Below, in pieces: positions 1-8,251 of a DNA stretch of 64,000 nt. The notes below the pieces were generated by a model. The model made no database searches, was not told the origin of the DNA, and was given only the letters and a program-made list of their open reading frames with translations. Origin of the DNA: Flavisolibacter longurius (GTDB taxonomy: Bacteria > Bacteroidota > Bacteroidia > Chitinophagales > Chitinophagaceae); assembly GCA_013327885.1 (NCBI GenBank), contig JABUMY010000008.1, positions 1 through 64,000 of the forward strand, written 5' to 3'. The translations under genes and the position numbers were made by a program. Position 1 is the stretch's first letter. Each line of letters starts with the position of its first letter.

Positions 1-2
1 GT

Positions 3-140
3 GTAGTAAGAAACATTCAGCCTGCAAGTGGTTCTATCCAAACCACCGTGGACATGAGCAGCCTGGGTAAAGGCATGTATTTTATCCGCGTTAGCCAGGA
101 AAACGGAACGACCGAAACCCTGAAAGTTGTCAAGCAGTAA
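3..140 (+). CDS. C-terminal end of a T9SS-secreted protein (type A sorting domain), 5' truncated
   Basis: An open frame enters from the window edge and stops with TAA at 138-140, leaving about 45 residues. The piece contains the pattern of a Por_Secre_tail (type A) C-terminal domain: a beta strand with a GMYFIRV core, then an ETLKVVKQ end. In Bacteroidota this tail directs proteins through the type IX secretion system and is cleaved at the cell surface. The catalytic or binding part of the protein lies outside the window, so its function cannot be given. A strong hairpin terminator follows 20 bases downstream. Confidence 0.8.
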   Translation, partial: VVRNIQPASGSIQTTVDMSSLGKGMYFIRVSQENGTTETLKVVKQ

Positions 141-160
141 TTTTTTAAAATAAAAAGAGG

Positions 161-195
161 GCCGTTCTTTCCAAAAGAAAGGACGGCTTTCTTTT
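161..195 (+). terminator. Rho-independent terminator after the T9SS-protein gene
   Basis: An 11-bp stem (GCCGTTCTTTC with GAAAGGACGGC, one G-T pair) has a five-base CAAAA loop and is followed by TTTCTTTT. It lies directly downstream of the stop at 140. Confidence 0.8.
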
Positions 196-326
196 GGTGA
201 AACGGATTTAAAAGTTTTATATTCGTTATGTATTCTGTGCCTTTTCAGTTTTTCAGGCCCATCGAACACCGTTCATGTCCCTCGTCAGCTGGATGCACTT
301 TTTTGGTTTTTTAAATTTTATCACGA

Positions 327-734
327 ATGAACATTTATGTTGGAAACTTAAGTTGGGGCCTGAAAGAGCAGGACTTGGCCGACTTATTCGCACCTTACGG
401 TGAAGTAGCGTCAGCGAAAATCGTCATGGACAAATTCACTAACCGCAGCAAAGGATTTGGCTTTGTTGACATGCCAAACGACGAACAGGCACAAGCCGCC
501 ATTGCACAATTGAATGGCAGCGAAGTGGATGGTCGTAACCTGGTTGTGAATGAATCCCGCCCGAAAGAAGGCGGCAGCGATGGCGGTTTCAAAAAGCGCA
601 GCTTCGGCGGCGGTGGCGGCGGCGGCTTTAAAAAAGGCGGCGGCGGTTACGGCGGTGGTGGCAACCGCGGTGGCGGCGGCTATGGCGGCGGTGGCAACCG
701 TGGCGGTGGCGGCGGTTTCAGAGACAACTACTAG
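327..734 (+). CDS. RNA-binding protein, RRM domain with glycine-rich tail
   Basis: This 135-residue protein carries one RNA recognition motif at about residues 1-80. RNP2 is IYVGNL (3-8) and RNP1 is KGFGFVDM (42-49). Residues from about 83 to the end are a Gly-rich tail with RGGGGYGG-type repeats and interspersed Arg, Lys and Phe, resembling cyanobacterial Rbp proteins and eukaryotic hnRNP-like proteins. It should bind single-stranded RNA in the cytoplasm; in related bacteria such genes are linked to cold or stress responses, but nothing here shows the target. It has its own terminator and a 5' region of about 130 bases after the previous terminator, so it is probably monocistronic. The start ATG is followed at once by the first RRM strand, so no shorter start is plausible. 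Confidence 0.93.
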   Translation: MNIYVGNLSWGLKEQDLADLFAPYGEVASAKIVMDKFTNRSKGFGFVDMPNDEQAQAAIAQLNGSEVDGRNLVVNESRPKEGGSDGGFKKRSFGGGGGGGFKKGGGGYGGGGNRGGGGYGGGGNRGGGGGFRDNY

Positions 735-793
735 TTTCTGTAGCTACCAACCCAAGGATTAACAATAAAACCAAGCTTTTTTATAAATCCCGG

Positions 794-825
794 AAGTCGT
801 TCGAAATCGAACGACTTTTTCTTTT
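794..825 (+). terminator. Rho-independent terminator of the RRM gene
   Basis: Perfect complementary arms 794-804 and 807-817 (AAGTCGTTCGA / TCGAACGACTT) are followed by a T-rich tract to 825. It lies 60 bases after the RRM stop codon. Confidence 0.88.
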
Positions 826-895
826 GCGATAAGGTCATTTTCGAACTGTAGAAACAAGCCTCCACAACCGGGAAATCTGTTTACATCATCCTATA

Positions 896-930
896 AAAAG
901 AGCCGCTCTTATTTCAGGAGCGGCTCTTTT
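896..930. terminator. Bidirectional terminator between the RRM gene and tig
   Basis: A 13-bp stem (AAAAGAGCCGCTC / GAGCGGCTCTTTT) has A and T tracts on the two sides, so it can act on both strands. It sits between convergent genes and probably ends the tig transcript from the minus strand. Confidence 0.85.
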
Positions 931-969
931 ATTTTATCGAATGATCTTGTTTACAAAATCAATTACCTA

Positions 970-2352
970 CTAATGATGGTGGTGCTGGTGCTCTTCGTTC
1001 AAGCGGATAAATTCTTCTTTTGAAATCGGCGTATCGATGGCATTCACCTGCGTTTCCGCCCAATCAAAGATCTTCTGTGTTTGAATACGGTTATACGCAT
1101 CGTCCACATACTTGCGGTCCTTCATCATACGGTCGATGTAGTCACGCACCCAATCCGCTTCTTCATCCATAGCCGCCATACCCATGTAGCCCAGCAATTG
1201 CTGCTTGGCAAACTGCCGCACGTCTTCCTGCTGTACCTGCACGTCGCCTTTTTTCTGCAGCTCGTCCATGATAAGCGTCCACTTCAATTGGTTGATAAAG
1301 GTTGGAAACTCTGCTTCCACTTGCTCGTCTGACTTAGGCTGCTGCAGTTGTTGTCCTTCGGCGCTTTGTGTTTTCAGCCAGCGTTTCAGGAAACCTTCGG
1401 GGAAATCAATCGTAGTATTATCAAGCAACACATGGTAAAGCGTGTGCTGCAGCTGGTTGCGGCTTTCAGCATCCCACTGCTTTTCCAGCTCTTCGCGAAT
1501 CTTAGCCTTGAACTCCTCTTCTGTTTTTACTTCCTGGTTCGGGAAAAGCTGCGTAAAGAACTCTTCGTTCAGTTCGCGGGGCTCAACCAGTCCCAGTTTT
1601 GTAATGTGCAGCTTAAAATGCTTATTGGTGGCACTGTCGATACCAAGGTCCTGCAACACCCACTCTTTTTCTTTTCCTTCAAACGCTTCGTCAAGCGAAA
1701 GCTGGATGGTATCGTCTTTTTTCTTTCCGATCAGGGAAGGACGGTAAGCTTCGGAAAAATATTTTACCAGCAGCGAATTGTCTTTGCGGATACCACCGGC
1801 AATTTCGTTCCCGGCTTCATCTGTTTCTACAAACGTTACGTTCAGCACAGTTTCGTCGCCTTCCGCAGTTTCGGGTTCGCTCATGTTGCCATAACGGCTG
1901 CGCAGGCGCTCCACTTCTTCTGCCAGCATTTCGTCGGTGATCTCCACCTTGTAACGCTTCATGGCCTGCTGGCCAAGGTCCGGCAGTTGAACGGCAGGCT
2001 TCATGCCCACTTCAAACGTAAATGTGTAGTCGGCCGGGCTGTTCACATCCAGTTGCTGCAGGTCCATGTCAACCGGCAGGGGCTGCGCAAAAATGTCCAG
2101 CTTCTCCTGCTCCAGGTAGCGAAATACCTCTTTGTCCACGGTGCGCAGCACTTCATCTGTAAACAGCGAAGAGCCATACATTTTTTTGATCAGGCCGGCC
2201 GGTACCATGCCTTTGCGAAAGCCGGGAATATTTGCTTTTTTGCTGTGTTCTTTCAGTGATTTTTCAAACTGGGGAAGGTAATCTTCCTTTTGAAGGGTGA
2301 TGCTGAGTTGCTTATGCAAAGGAGCGACGTCCTGTTGTGTAACTGTTGCCAT
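970..2352 (-). CDS. tig: Trigger factor, ribosome-associated chaperone
   Basis: This 460-residue protein has the trigger factor layout: an N-terminal ribosome-binding domain with the signature GFRKG at 44-48, a central FKBP-like prolyl isomerase region, and a long alpha-helical C-terminal substrate-binding domain. It binds the ribosome near the peptide exit and shields nascent chains in the cytosol. The central domain has diverged from the enterobacterial form, as is usual in Bacteroidota, so isomerase activity is uncertain. The last residues are histidine-rich (HQHHHH). The gene lies 103 bases downstream of tRNA-Leu on the same strand, across an inverted repeat. In many bacteria tig precedes clpP/clpX, but here it is followed by a terminator. 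Confidence 0.93.
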   Translation of the reverse strand: MATVTQQDVAPLHKQLSITLQKEDYLPQFEKSLKEHSKKANIPGFRKGMVPAGLIKKMYGSSLFTDEVLRTVDKEVFRYLEQEKLDIFAQPLPVDMDLQQLDVNSPADYTFTFEVGMKPAVQLPDLGQQAMKRYKVEITDEMLAEEVERLRSRYGNMSEPETAEGDETVLNVTFVETDEAGNEIAGGIRKDNSLLVKYFSEAYRPSLIGKKKDDTIQLSLDEAFEGKEKEWVLQDLGIDSATNKHFKLHITKLGLVEPRELNEEFFTQLFPNQEVKTEEEFKAKIREELEKQWDAESRNQLQHTLYHVLLDNTTIDFPEGFLKRWLKTQSAEGQQLQQPKSDEQVEAEFPTFINQLKWTLIMDELQKKGDVQVQQEDVRQFAKQQLLGYMGMAAMDEEADWVRDYIDRMMKDRKYVDDAYNRIQTQKIFDWAETQVNAIDTPISKEEFIRLNEEHQHHHH

Positions 2353-2357
2353 GTATA

Positions 2358-2453
2358 AAGTTGATTAGTTGAGCCGTTGATAAGTTAAGTAGGAGAGAAA
2401 TGCAATCGGAAACAACCAGTCAACAACCCAACTAGTCAACTTATCAACTTACC
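2358..2453. repeat. Imperfect inverted repeat made of CAACTT-like words, between tRNA-Leu and tig
   Basis: The left arm near 2358 (AAGTTGATTAGTTGAG...) matches the reverse complement of the right arm ending near 2450 at 18 of 22 positions over the best stretch. Both arms are built from short variants of TCAACTTA / TCAACTAG. The right arm directly follows the 3' end of tRNA-Leu, and the left arm directly precedes the tig start codon. Confidence 0.65.
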
Positions 2454-2455
2454 TG

Positions 2456-2537
2456 TGCGGGTGGAGGGACTCGAACCCCCATGCCGTGAAGCACCAGATC
2501 CTAAGTCTGGCGTGTCTACCAATTTCACCACACCCGC
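2456..2537 (-). tRNA. tRNA-Leu, anticodon UAG
   Basis: The minus strand folds as a class II tRNA of 82 bases without an encoded CCA. The acceptor stem GCGGGTG pairs with CACCCGC. The anticodon arm is CCAGA-CTTAGGA-TCTGG, giving anticodon TAG (reads CUA). A variable arm follows, then the T-loop GTTCGAGTC, with A as discriminator base. The UAG anticodon and long variable arm assign it to leucine. Confidence 0.95.
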
Positions 2538-2569
2538 GGGCTTCGCTATGCGAACCGGAAAATGGGTGG

Positions 2570-2596
2570 CAAAAGTACAGGTAATTGGTGTACAAA
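2570..2596 (-). promoter_or_regulatory. Candidate Bacteroidota-type promoter for tRNA-Leu
   Basis: On the minus strand TACTTTTG (2570-2577) fits the TAnnTTTG -7 consensus exactly, and TTTG (2593-2596) lies 15 bases upstream as a possible -33 box, slightly closer than usual. Transcription would start about 25 bases before the tRNA. Confidence 0.45.
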
Positions 2597-2733
2597 CACC
2601 TAGTCGGCCAAAAAAAATAGGTTTTGCCTTCAATTTTAGAGAATAATTTGTTTTATTTGGGCTCGCAAATAAACCCAAACAACTGGCTGATGTTTCCCTG
2701 TATCTACCTGTTGTTTGTTTAATCCAAATCCCT

Positions 2734-4731
2734 ATGTGTCGTAGCATTTTCCTGGTGCTGTTATCCGTTTGGATAATTGCTGCCAATGCACAAAACCCTG
2801 CTTCCGTTTTTACACTACCATCCAAGACTGTTGTTCTCTCCTGCGGAGCTACCTGCACCGACGTCACCGCTGTTGTGCCCGATATAAGGCAAAGCGATGC
2901 GTACCAGGTCCAGGCCATTCCCTTTCAACCCTTTTTATACGAAGGCGGCACCGAACTGACAGCCCTATACGCCGATGATATTTACAGCAGCGCTATACCG
3001 CTCCCTTTCCCCGTTTGCTTTTATGGCACCACCTACAACAGCATAACGGTTGGATCCAATGGGATCGTGACGTTTGACGTGACAAACGCCGGCAAGCGCA
3101 ACAATTTCCGCCTGACAACCAGCTTTTTTAACCTGGCGCCGGTACAAATTCCTTTTGCCGGTGGCACACAGAACTCGCTTGCCTCCACCTATTTCCCCCG
3201 GGCTTCCATTATGGGAGTTTACCACGATATTTTCCCTTTTGACAACGGTAGCCGCCGGATCGAGTGGCGGATGGAAGGCACAGCGCCAAAGCGGCGGTTT
3301 GTTGCCAGTTTTAAGGATGTGCCCATGTATGGTTGCACAACGCAATCGGCCACGCACCAGATTGTTGTGTATGAAAGCACGGGCATTGTGGAGGTATACG
3401 TGAAGGACAAGCCTGTTTGCACGAGCTGGAACGAAGGACTTGCCGTTTTGGGCATGCAGAACTATAACCGCGACAAAGCCACCTTCCCTCAAGGGAAAAA
3501 TACCGGCCGCTGGGGTGCCACAGACATGCGGGAGGCCTACCGGTTTACACCATCTGCGGGAAGTTCAAAATTCAAAAAAGCAGAATTATTGCTGGAAGGA
3601 ACTGTTGTTGCACTGGCAGATACGGCTTCTGATGGTGCTGGCAATCTTCAACTAAGTTTTCCAAATATTTGCCCGGCAACCGACAGTGCCGCGTATGTGT
3701 TACGGGTCAGCTATTTTGATTGCCTGACGCAGGCCACTGAAGTAAGCTTTACAGATACCGTTGTTATTAAAAAGGAAGACATAGAGGTAAGACTGCAAAC
3801 GCAGGACCCAACCTGCTCAGCAGGTGGAAGCATCCAGGTGGAAACCAAAGGAACGATAGCTTCGCTTAGCTACAAGCTAAACGGCGGAACGCCGCAAGTT
3901 TCTCCCCTGTTTACAAACCTGGCCGCCGGTCAGTACACAATTACCGTTAGCAGCGCCACCTGTGAAAAAACAGTTACCGCAAACCTTGTGCTGCAGGACG
4001 ACCTGTTGCTGGTTGCCCAACCCCTGGTTTCGGTTTGCGAAGGCGAAGTTTTTACACCGCAGGTTTTGTCCAACGGAACAACTTTCCAGTGGAGCCCTGC
4101 AACAGGCGTCAGCAACGGAAACGAAGCACACCCGGAGATAAGGGCGCAAAGCAATATCACGTATACCCTCACTGCCACAAAAGGCGCCTGCCAGCAATTG
4201 GCCAGCCTTGCCGTCCAGGTAAAGCCGCTACCGGTGGTAAATGCCGGCCCCGATCAAACCATTCTCCAGGGAGATGAGGCTGTACTTTCTGGCTCGGCTT
4301 CCCAGGGTTCGCTAACATGGGTACCGGCAGCAGGGCTTAGCGACGCCACGGCTGCAAAACCAACAGTAAAACCAGCAGCCACTACAACCTACCGGCTAAC
4401 GGCTGTTCACAATGGCTGTATGGCCAGCGATGAGGTTACCATTACCGTTTTACCCTACTGCATAAAACCAATGGCCGCTTTTTCGCCCAATAGCGATGGC
4501 ATAAACGATCGCTGGCTGGTCACCGATGGCTCCTGCCTGCAAAGCGCAAAGGTTGAAGTGTTTAACCGGTATGGCTCACCTGTTTACCGCAACAACCAAT
4601 ACAACAACGACTGGAACGGAACCTATAACGGTAAGCCCTTGCCTGACGGCACTTACTATTACGTCATCACGTACCAGTTGATCAATGGAAAAACCGTCAG
4701 CACAAAAGGCAATGTCACCATCCTGCGCTAA
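2734..4731 (+). CDS. Secreted gliding-motility-associated C-terminal domain (T9SS type B) protein
   Basis: This 665-residue protein starts with a signal peptide ending near ANAQ. A large beta-rich N-terminal region follows, then Ig/PKD-like repeats; the last is about residues 485-570 and contains NAGPDQTIL and TTTYRLTA. It ends in a type-B sorting domain of about 85 residues with the hallmarks FSPNSDGINDRW, VEVFNRYG, DWNGTYNG, LPDGTYYYVI and KGNVTILR. Such domains (CHU_C family) send proteins across the outer membrane by T9SS without the type-A cleavage pattern. The protein is probably a surface adhesin or structural protein, with no enzymatic motif seen. Its stop codon overlaps the start of the next gene (TAATG), so translation is likely coupled to the PorP/SprF-like partner. 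Confidence 0.88.
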   Translation: MCRSIFLVLLSVWIIAANAQNPASVFTLPSKTVVLSCGATCTDVTAVVPDIRQSDAYQVQAIPFQPFLYEGGTELTALYADDIYSSAIPLPFPVCFYGTTYNSITVGSNGIVTFDVTNAGKRNNFRLTTSFFNLAPVQIPFAGGTQNSLASTYFPRASIMGVYHDIFPFDNGSRRIEWRMEGTAPKRRFVASFKDVPMYGCTTQSATHQIVVYESTGIVEVYVKDKPVCTSWNEGLAVLGMQNYNRDKATFPQGKNTGRWGATDMREAYRFTPSAGSSKFKKAELLLEGTVVALADTASDGAGNLQLSFPNICPATDSAAYVLRVSYFDCLTQATEVSFTDTVVIKKEDIEVRLQTQDPTCSAGGSIQVETKGTIASLSYKLNGGTPQVSPLFTNLAAGQYTITVSSATCEKTVTANLVLQDDLLLVAQPLVSVCEGEVFTPQVLSNGTTFQWSPATGVSNGNEAHPEIRAQSNITYTLTATKGACQQLASLAVQVKPLPVVNAGPDQTILQGDEAVLSGSASQGSLTWVPAAGLSDATAAKPTVKPAATTTYRLTAVHNGCMASDEVTITVLPYCIKPMAAFSPNSDGINDRWLVTDGSCLQSAKVEVFNRYGSPVYRNNQYNNDWNGTYNGKPLPDGTYYYVITYQLINGKTVSTKGNVTILR

Positions 4732-5660
4732 TGAAAACGATCATCACCAAATCCAAACGGATGCAACGCACAACATACATTTTGATCTTTTTGCTTCTCA
4801 CTTCAAATGCTGTTTATTCCCAGCAATTGAACACATCCAGCTTTTACGAGCTTTTGCCTGTATTACACAATCCAGCCACTGCCGGAAGCCAACAACAGGC
4901 TTTTATCGGCAGCAGCTTTAAAACGCAATGGGGTAGTATGCCGGGCAGCCCGAAAACGGGATTATTGTATGGCCAGACGTTTTTGCCCAAAGCCCGGCTG
5001 GGGCTAGGTGGTTACATTTATCATGATGTAACCGGGCCAACAGCCCGAACCGGCCTGCAAATGGCTTATGCTTACCACATTCCGGTGAAGGAAAACAGCT
5101 CTGTCTCATTTGGATTGGAAGCCCGCCTGCAACAATTGTCATTTGACAGAGAAAAGCTGCAGCAGGAGTTGGGCGGAATTGATCCTGTAGTGGCCGGGAG
5201 CCATTCACGCATCAAAGCAGATGCTGGCGCTGGCATTGCGTATTCGTCGCCACGCTTCCAGGCGGGCATTGCCATTAGCCAGCTTGTGCAATCGAAATAC
5301 AATCTTTATGAATTGGTGGGAACAGAGGCTGCGCAAAGCAAGCTTTACCGCCATTATTACCTGCACGGTAATTATACCTTCATCGCAGACGAGTTCACCA
5401 AGATCACCCCGAACCTGCTTTTAATTTACCTGCCCAATGCACCTGTTGAGGTACAGGGTGGCACCCGCATTATGCACAACGACCTGTTGTGGTATGGGCT
5501 GAGCTGGCGTGCACGGCAAGGATGGATGATTTCGGCCGGGGTAAAGCTGAAAGAAAAATTTACGGCGGGTTATTCATTTGACATTTACAACGCCCCGCTT
5601 ACAGTTTACCAGAAAGGCTCATCCGGACACGAACTGCTGCTGCAGTACAACTTTCGTTAG
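4731..5660 (+). CDS. PorP/SprF family outer-membrane protein (type IX secretion accessory)
   Basis: The protein has 309 residues with an N-terminal signal peptide (cleavage near VYSQ). The PorP/SprF pattern follows: LLPVLHNPATAGS, then repeated amphipathic beta strands such as RLGLGGYIYHDVTGP and KFTAGYSFDIYNAPL, ending in an aromatic C-terminus (LLLQYNFR) typical of an outer-membrane barrel. Family members serve secretion or surface anchoring of a dedicated type-B CTD protein, as SprF does for SprB. The one-base overlap with the preceding type-B gene supports such a pair here. The stop overlaps by four bases the stop of the convergent response-regulator gene. Confidence 0.88.
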   Translation: MKTIITKSKRMQRTTYILIFLLLTSNAVYSQQLNTSSFYELLPVLHNPATAGSQQQAFIGSSFKTQWGSMPGSPKTGLLYGQTFLPKARLGLGGYIYHDVTGPTARTGLQMAYAYHIPVKENSSVSFGLEARLQQLSFDREKLQQELGGIDPVVAGSHSRIKADAGAGIAYSSPRFQAGIAISQLVQSKYNLYELVGTEAAQSKLYRHYYLHGNYTFIADEFTKITPNLLLIYLPNAPVEVQGGTRIMHNDLLWYGLSWRARQGWMISAGVKLKEKFTAGYSFDIYNAPLTVYQKGSSGHELLLQYNFR

Positions 5661-6088
5661 GAATTGTTACAGGCAACTTTATTGATCTCAAAATTGCAGT
5701 GATCCAAAAAGTCCATAACAATCGTTTCCAGGTTCAGGTAGTCGGAAGGCTTGGTAATAAGAAAAGCATCGTGTGCTTCTGCAAAAAGCCGGTCACTGGC
5801 ACTGCTGGAAGTACTGAAAAGAACCACCGGCAGCTTGTTCAGGTTGTTGTGCGACCGGATAGCCTGTAACGCTTCCCTGCCATTCATCACCGGCATGTTG
5901 ATATCAAGGATCACCAGGCAGGGAAGGGAATTTTCACCGGCCATGGTTTCCAGCAACAGCATTGCCTTTTTGCCGTCGGGGGCATGCAGCACCTCTATAT
6001 GATCGTGTTTTTGAAAAGCTTGTGTCAAAATAAACAGATCATCCAGATCGTCCTCGGCGTAAACAATGGTGTGCTTGTGCATTGACAT
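5657..6088 (-). CDS. Stand-alone response regulator receiver protein
   Basis: This 143-residue protein consists of a single REC domain. The acidic pocket is EDD at 12-14, the phosphoacceptor is D62 in VILDINMPVMNG, the conserved Ser/Thr is in VVLFSTSS, and the lysine is in LITKPSDY. There is no output domain, so it probably signals by protein-protein contact, as many single-REC proteins in Bacteroidota do. No histidine kinase lies nearby, so the partner is unknown. M1 and M3 are equally possible starts. Confidence 0.9.
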   Translation of the reverse strand: MSMHKHTIVYAEDDLDDLFILTQAFQKHDHIEVLHAPDGKKAMLLLETMAGENSLPCLVILDINMPVMNGREALQAIRSHNNLNKLPVVLFSTSSSASDRLFAEAHDAFLITKPSDYLNLETIVMDFLDHCNFEINKVACNNS

Positions 6089-6251
6089 AGAATAGGTTTG
6101 ACAAAGTAAAAATAAGGAAAATGGGGTGGCAGTTTATTACTGCCTAAAATAATCTATCCCTAAAATTTGCCTTGCCAGAAAGAAGAAACAATTTGTCAAA
6201 TAGATTTGTTGATCGTTTAGACCTGCTCCGTTTACATCCAAAAAAACATTA

Positions 6252-7409
6252 TTACTGCACTGCCCGATCCGATCGTTTCCAGACAGACGATTGCCGGCCG
6301 GTAAGAAAACGGGCAAAACCGATATAAAGCGAAAGATTCATAAAAACAAAATAGTAAGGAATAAGAAAGGTTTTGGGAAACCCCCTTTTGTCCGCAAACA
6401 GCCAACCCAGCAAGGCAACGGCATAAAAGCAGCATTGCAAGGCAAACAAAGTAATGTAAACCAACCCCTCTCCTTTGGCAGCCAACACTGCATTGGCTAC
6501 AAAAAGTACTGGCACCAGCAAGGGACAAAGGGTCCAGCGAAGCACTTTGTGCGAAATATATTGAAACATGAGCCGCCCGTTATGGAAGGGGTTGAGAAAG
6601 TTCTTAAGTAGTACCAGCGCCTGAAAGCAACCGGCACTAATACGGATCTTTCGTTCCCTTTCGGCAGCGATGGTTTCCGAAGGGCCCTCGGTTGCATAGG
6701 CATCGCTGTCGTAGGCAAACCGGTAACCTTTTTGGCAAATGCGGGCCGATAGGACAAAATCGTCAAGAATGATGTTTTCTTCCAATGGCGCAAACAAGTG
6801 GCTGCGGATAGAGAAAAGCTCACCTGCCGCACCAATCACCGTATAAAAAGAGGCATCGGCCTTTTTCAGCATCGATTCATATTGCCAGTAGAGCCTTTCG
6901 CCTGTACCCACGGCAGAATGACCGGGTGCCGCAATGCGTTTTTCCCCGGAGACACCACCCACTTTTGGATCGCTGTAATGCCGAAGCAGGTTTTGAATGC
7001 TGTCGGGATGCAAAAGCGCATTGGCATCACTGAACACAACAAACGGCGTGGAAACGACCTGCATGGCTCTGTTCAGCGCCGCTGTTTTGCCCTTTCTTTC
7101 GGGCTGATGCAAATGCGTAACCGCAGGGTTCGCGGCAAGCAAACGGGCCGTGTTATCGGTGGAGCCGTCCGAAATAAAAAGAAGGGTAAGGGCTTGCCTG
7201 GGATACGAGAGCGAAAGGCAGTTTTGTATCTTTTTTTCGATAAAAGCTTCCTCGTTAAATGCAGGCACTACCAAGGTAACGGGTAGTGTAAGATCAGGCG
7301 GGGACAATGGCGCTCCTTTTGAAAACCGGCTAAGCAAAGACAGAAGCAGTCCATAACCCAGGTAAACATAAAAAAGCAGAAGGACCGATATCCAGAAAAC
7401 AACTTCCAT
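6252..7409 (-). CDS. Membrane-anchored family 2 glycosyltransferase
   Basis: From the ATG at 7409 the protein has 385 residues; an upstream in-frame ATG at 7472 adds a polar stretch that would spoil the N-terminal membrane segment, so I prefer the shorter form. It has an N-terminal transmembrane helix, then a GT-A domain: VTLVVPAFNEE, SDGSTDNTA, FSDANALL as the DxD-like site, GAAGELFSIR, and LDDFVLSARI with downstream arginines. Two to three C-terminal membrane helices follow. This resembles cellulose-synthase-like, possibly processive, transferases that extrude polysaccharide. Donor and product cannot be predicted. No polysaccharide genes lie next to it. Confidence 0.88.
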   Translation of the reverse strand: MEVVFWISVLLLFYVYLGYGLLLSLLSRFSKGAPLSPPDLTLPVTLVVPAFNEEAFIEKKIQNCLSLSYPRQALTLLFISDGSTDNTARLLAANPAVTHLHQPERKGKTAALNRAMQVVSTPFVVFSDANALLHPDSIQNLLRHYSDPKVGGVSGEKRIAAPGHSAVGTGERLYWQYESMLKKADASFYTVIGAAGELFSIRSHLFAPLEENIILDDFVLSARICQKGYRFAYDSDAYATEGPSETIAAERERKIRISAGCFQALVLLKNFLNPFHNGRLMFQYISHKVLRWTLCPLLVPVLFVANAVLAAKGEGLVYITLFALQCCFYAVALLGWLFADKRGFPKTFLIPYYFVFMNLSLYIGFARFLTGRQSSVWKRSDRAVQ

Positions 7410-7552
7410 GTGGCAATGGGACGAAGATACCCGGAATGGGCCAGAAAGGCGTGCAGATGAAGAAGTATACATTGCATCAGAACAGGTTTGATTCCTTTTG
7501 CCTTGCCGTATGCAATCCTTTTCCTTTAGGCCTCGTTTAACAAGTCGATGCC

Positions 7553-7560
7553 TATATTTG
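7553..7560 (+). promoter_or_regulatory. Candidate -7 box upstream of lspA
   Basis: TATATTTG is an exact match to the Bacteroidota TAnnTTTG -7 element, 19 bases before the lspA start. No convincing -33 TTG is seen at the usual distance, so support is partial. Confidence 0.4.
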
Positions 7561-7579
7561 CCCTTCTTAAATAATTACT

Positions 7580-8251
7580 TTGAAGCTTCGTTCTGCGTTT
7601 TCGCTGGTTGCGCTGATCATCATTGTAGATCAGGTATTAAAGATCTGGATCAAAACCTCCTTTCCTTTCGGGCCGGTTACCAAACTGGCAGGCCAGGACT
7701 GGGCGCAACTCTATTTTATCGAAAACCCTGGCATGGCCTGGGGTATGGAAATCGGCGGCGACTGGGGCAAGATGGCGCTTACGCTGTTTCGGCTGGTGGC
7801 GGTAACTTTTGGTAGCTGGTACCTGGTAAAGATCATCAAAGAAAAACACACCAAGGGCTTTATTGTATGTGCCTGTCTTATTTATGCCGGCGCACTGGGC
7901 AACCTTATCGACAGCATGTTCTATGGGTTGATCTTTGACGAAACCACTTATACACATGTGGCCAGCTTTGTTTCCCCCGGAAATGGCTATGGTAGCTTTC
8001 TTCATGGAAAAGTGGTGGATATGCTTTATTTCCCCATGGTAGAAGGAAAGTTCCCAGGCTTTCTTCCCTTCCTGGGCGGTAAGGATTTTCTTTTCTTCTC
8101 TCCTATTTTCAATATTGCCGATGCGTCTATTTCGGTTGGTGTATTAACGCTGCTGGCGTTTCAAAAACGTTTCCTGCACCATCACGAAGAAGAAAAAAGC
8201 CACCACGAAGAGAGCAAGGTGCAGCCCGAAGAAGCCAAGCCAATGGCCTGA
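7580..8251 (+). CDS. lspA: Lipoprotein signal peptidase (signal peptidase II)
   Basis: This 223-residue inner-membrane aspartyl protease removes the signal peptide of diacylated prolipoproteins. Seen motifs are IIIVDQVLKIWIK in the first helix, ENPGMAWG, GALGNLIDS, GKVVDMLYF and SPIFNIADASISVG; these hold the conserved aspartates. The protein is longer than the enterobacterial enzyme because of an insertion between the GNLID and VVD motifs and a His/Glu-rich cytoplasmic tail. The start is a TTG: an in-frame TAA lies four codons upstream and no ATG fits. The several lipoproteins in this window are its likely substrates. Confidence 0.93.
   Translation: MKLRSAFSLVALIIIVDQVLKIWIKTSFPFGPVTKLAGQDWAQLYFIENPGMAWGMEIGGDWGKMALTLFRLVAVTFGSWYLVKIIKEKHTKGFIVCACLIYAGALGNLIDSMFYGLIFDETTYTHVASFVSPGNGYGSFLHGKVVDMLYFPMVEGKFPGFLPFLGGKDFLFFSPIFNIADASISVGVLTLLAFQKRFLHHHEEEKSHHEESKVQPEEAKPMA

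Noticed and set aside
599-734. GGC/GGT-rich tandem-like DNA repeat in the RRM gene.
   Set aside because: It is explained by the coding of the glycine-rich protein tail and not an independent repeat element.
1348-2259. A 303-codon plus-strand frame opposite tig.
   Set aside because: It lies wholly inside the trigger factor gene on the other strand; composition (Phe, Leu, His and Gln rich) is that of an antisense shadow.
2651-2673. Hairpin TTTATTTG / CAAATAAA upstream of the type-B protein gene, considered as terminator or operator.
   Set aside because: Only eight A/T-rich pairs, no T tract and no second copy; too weak to call.
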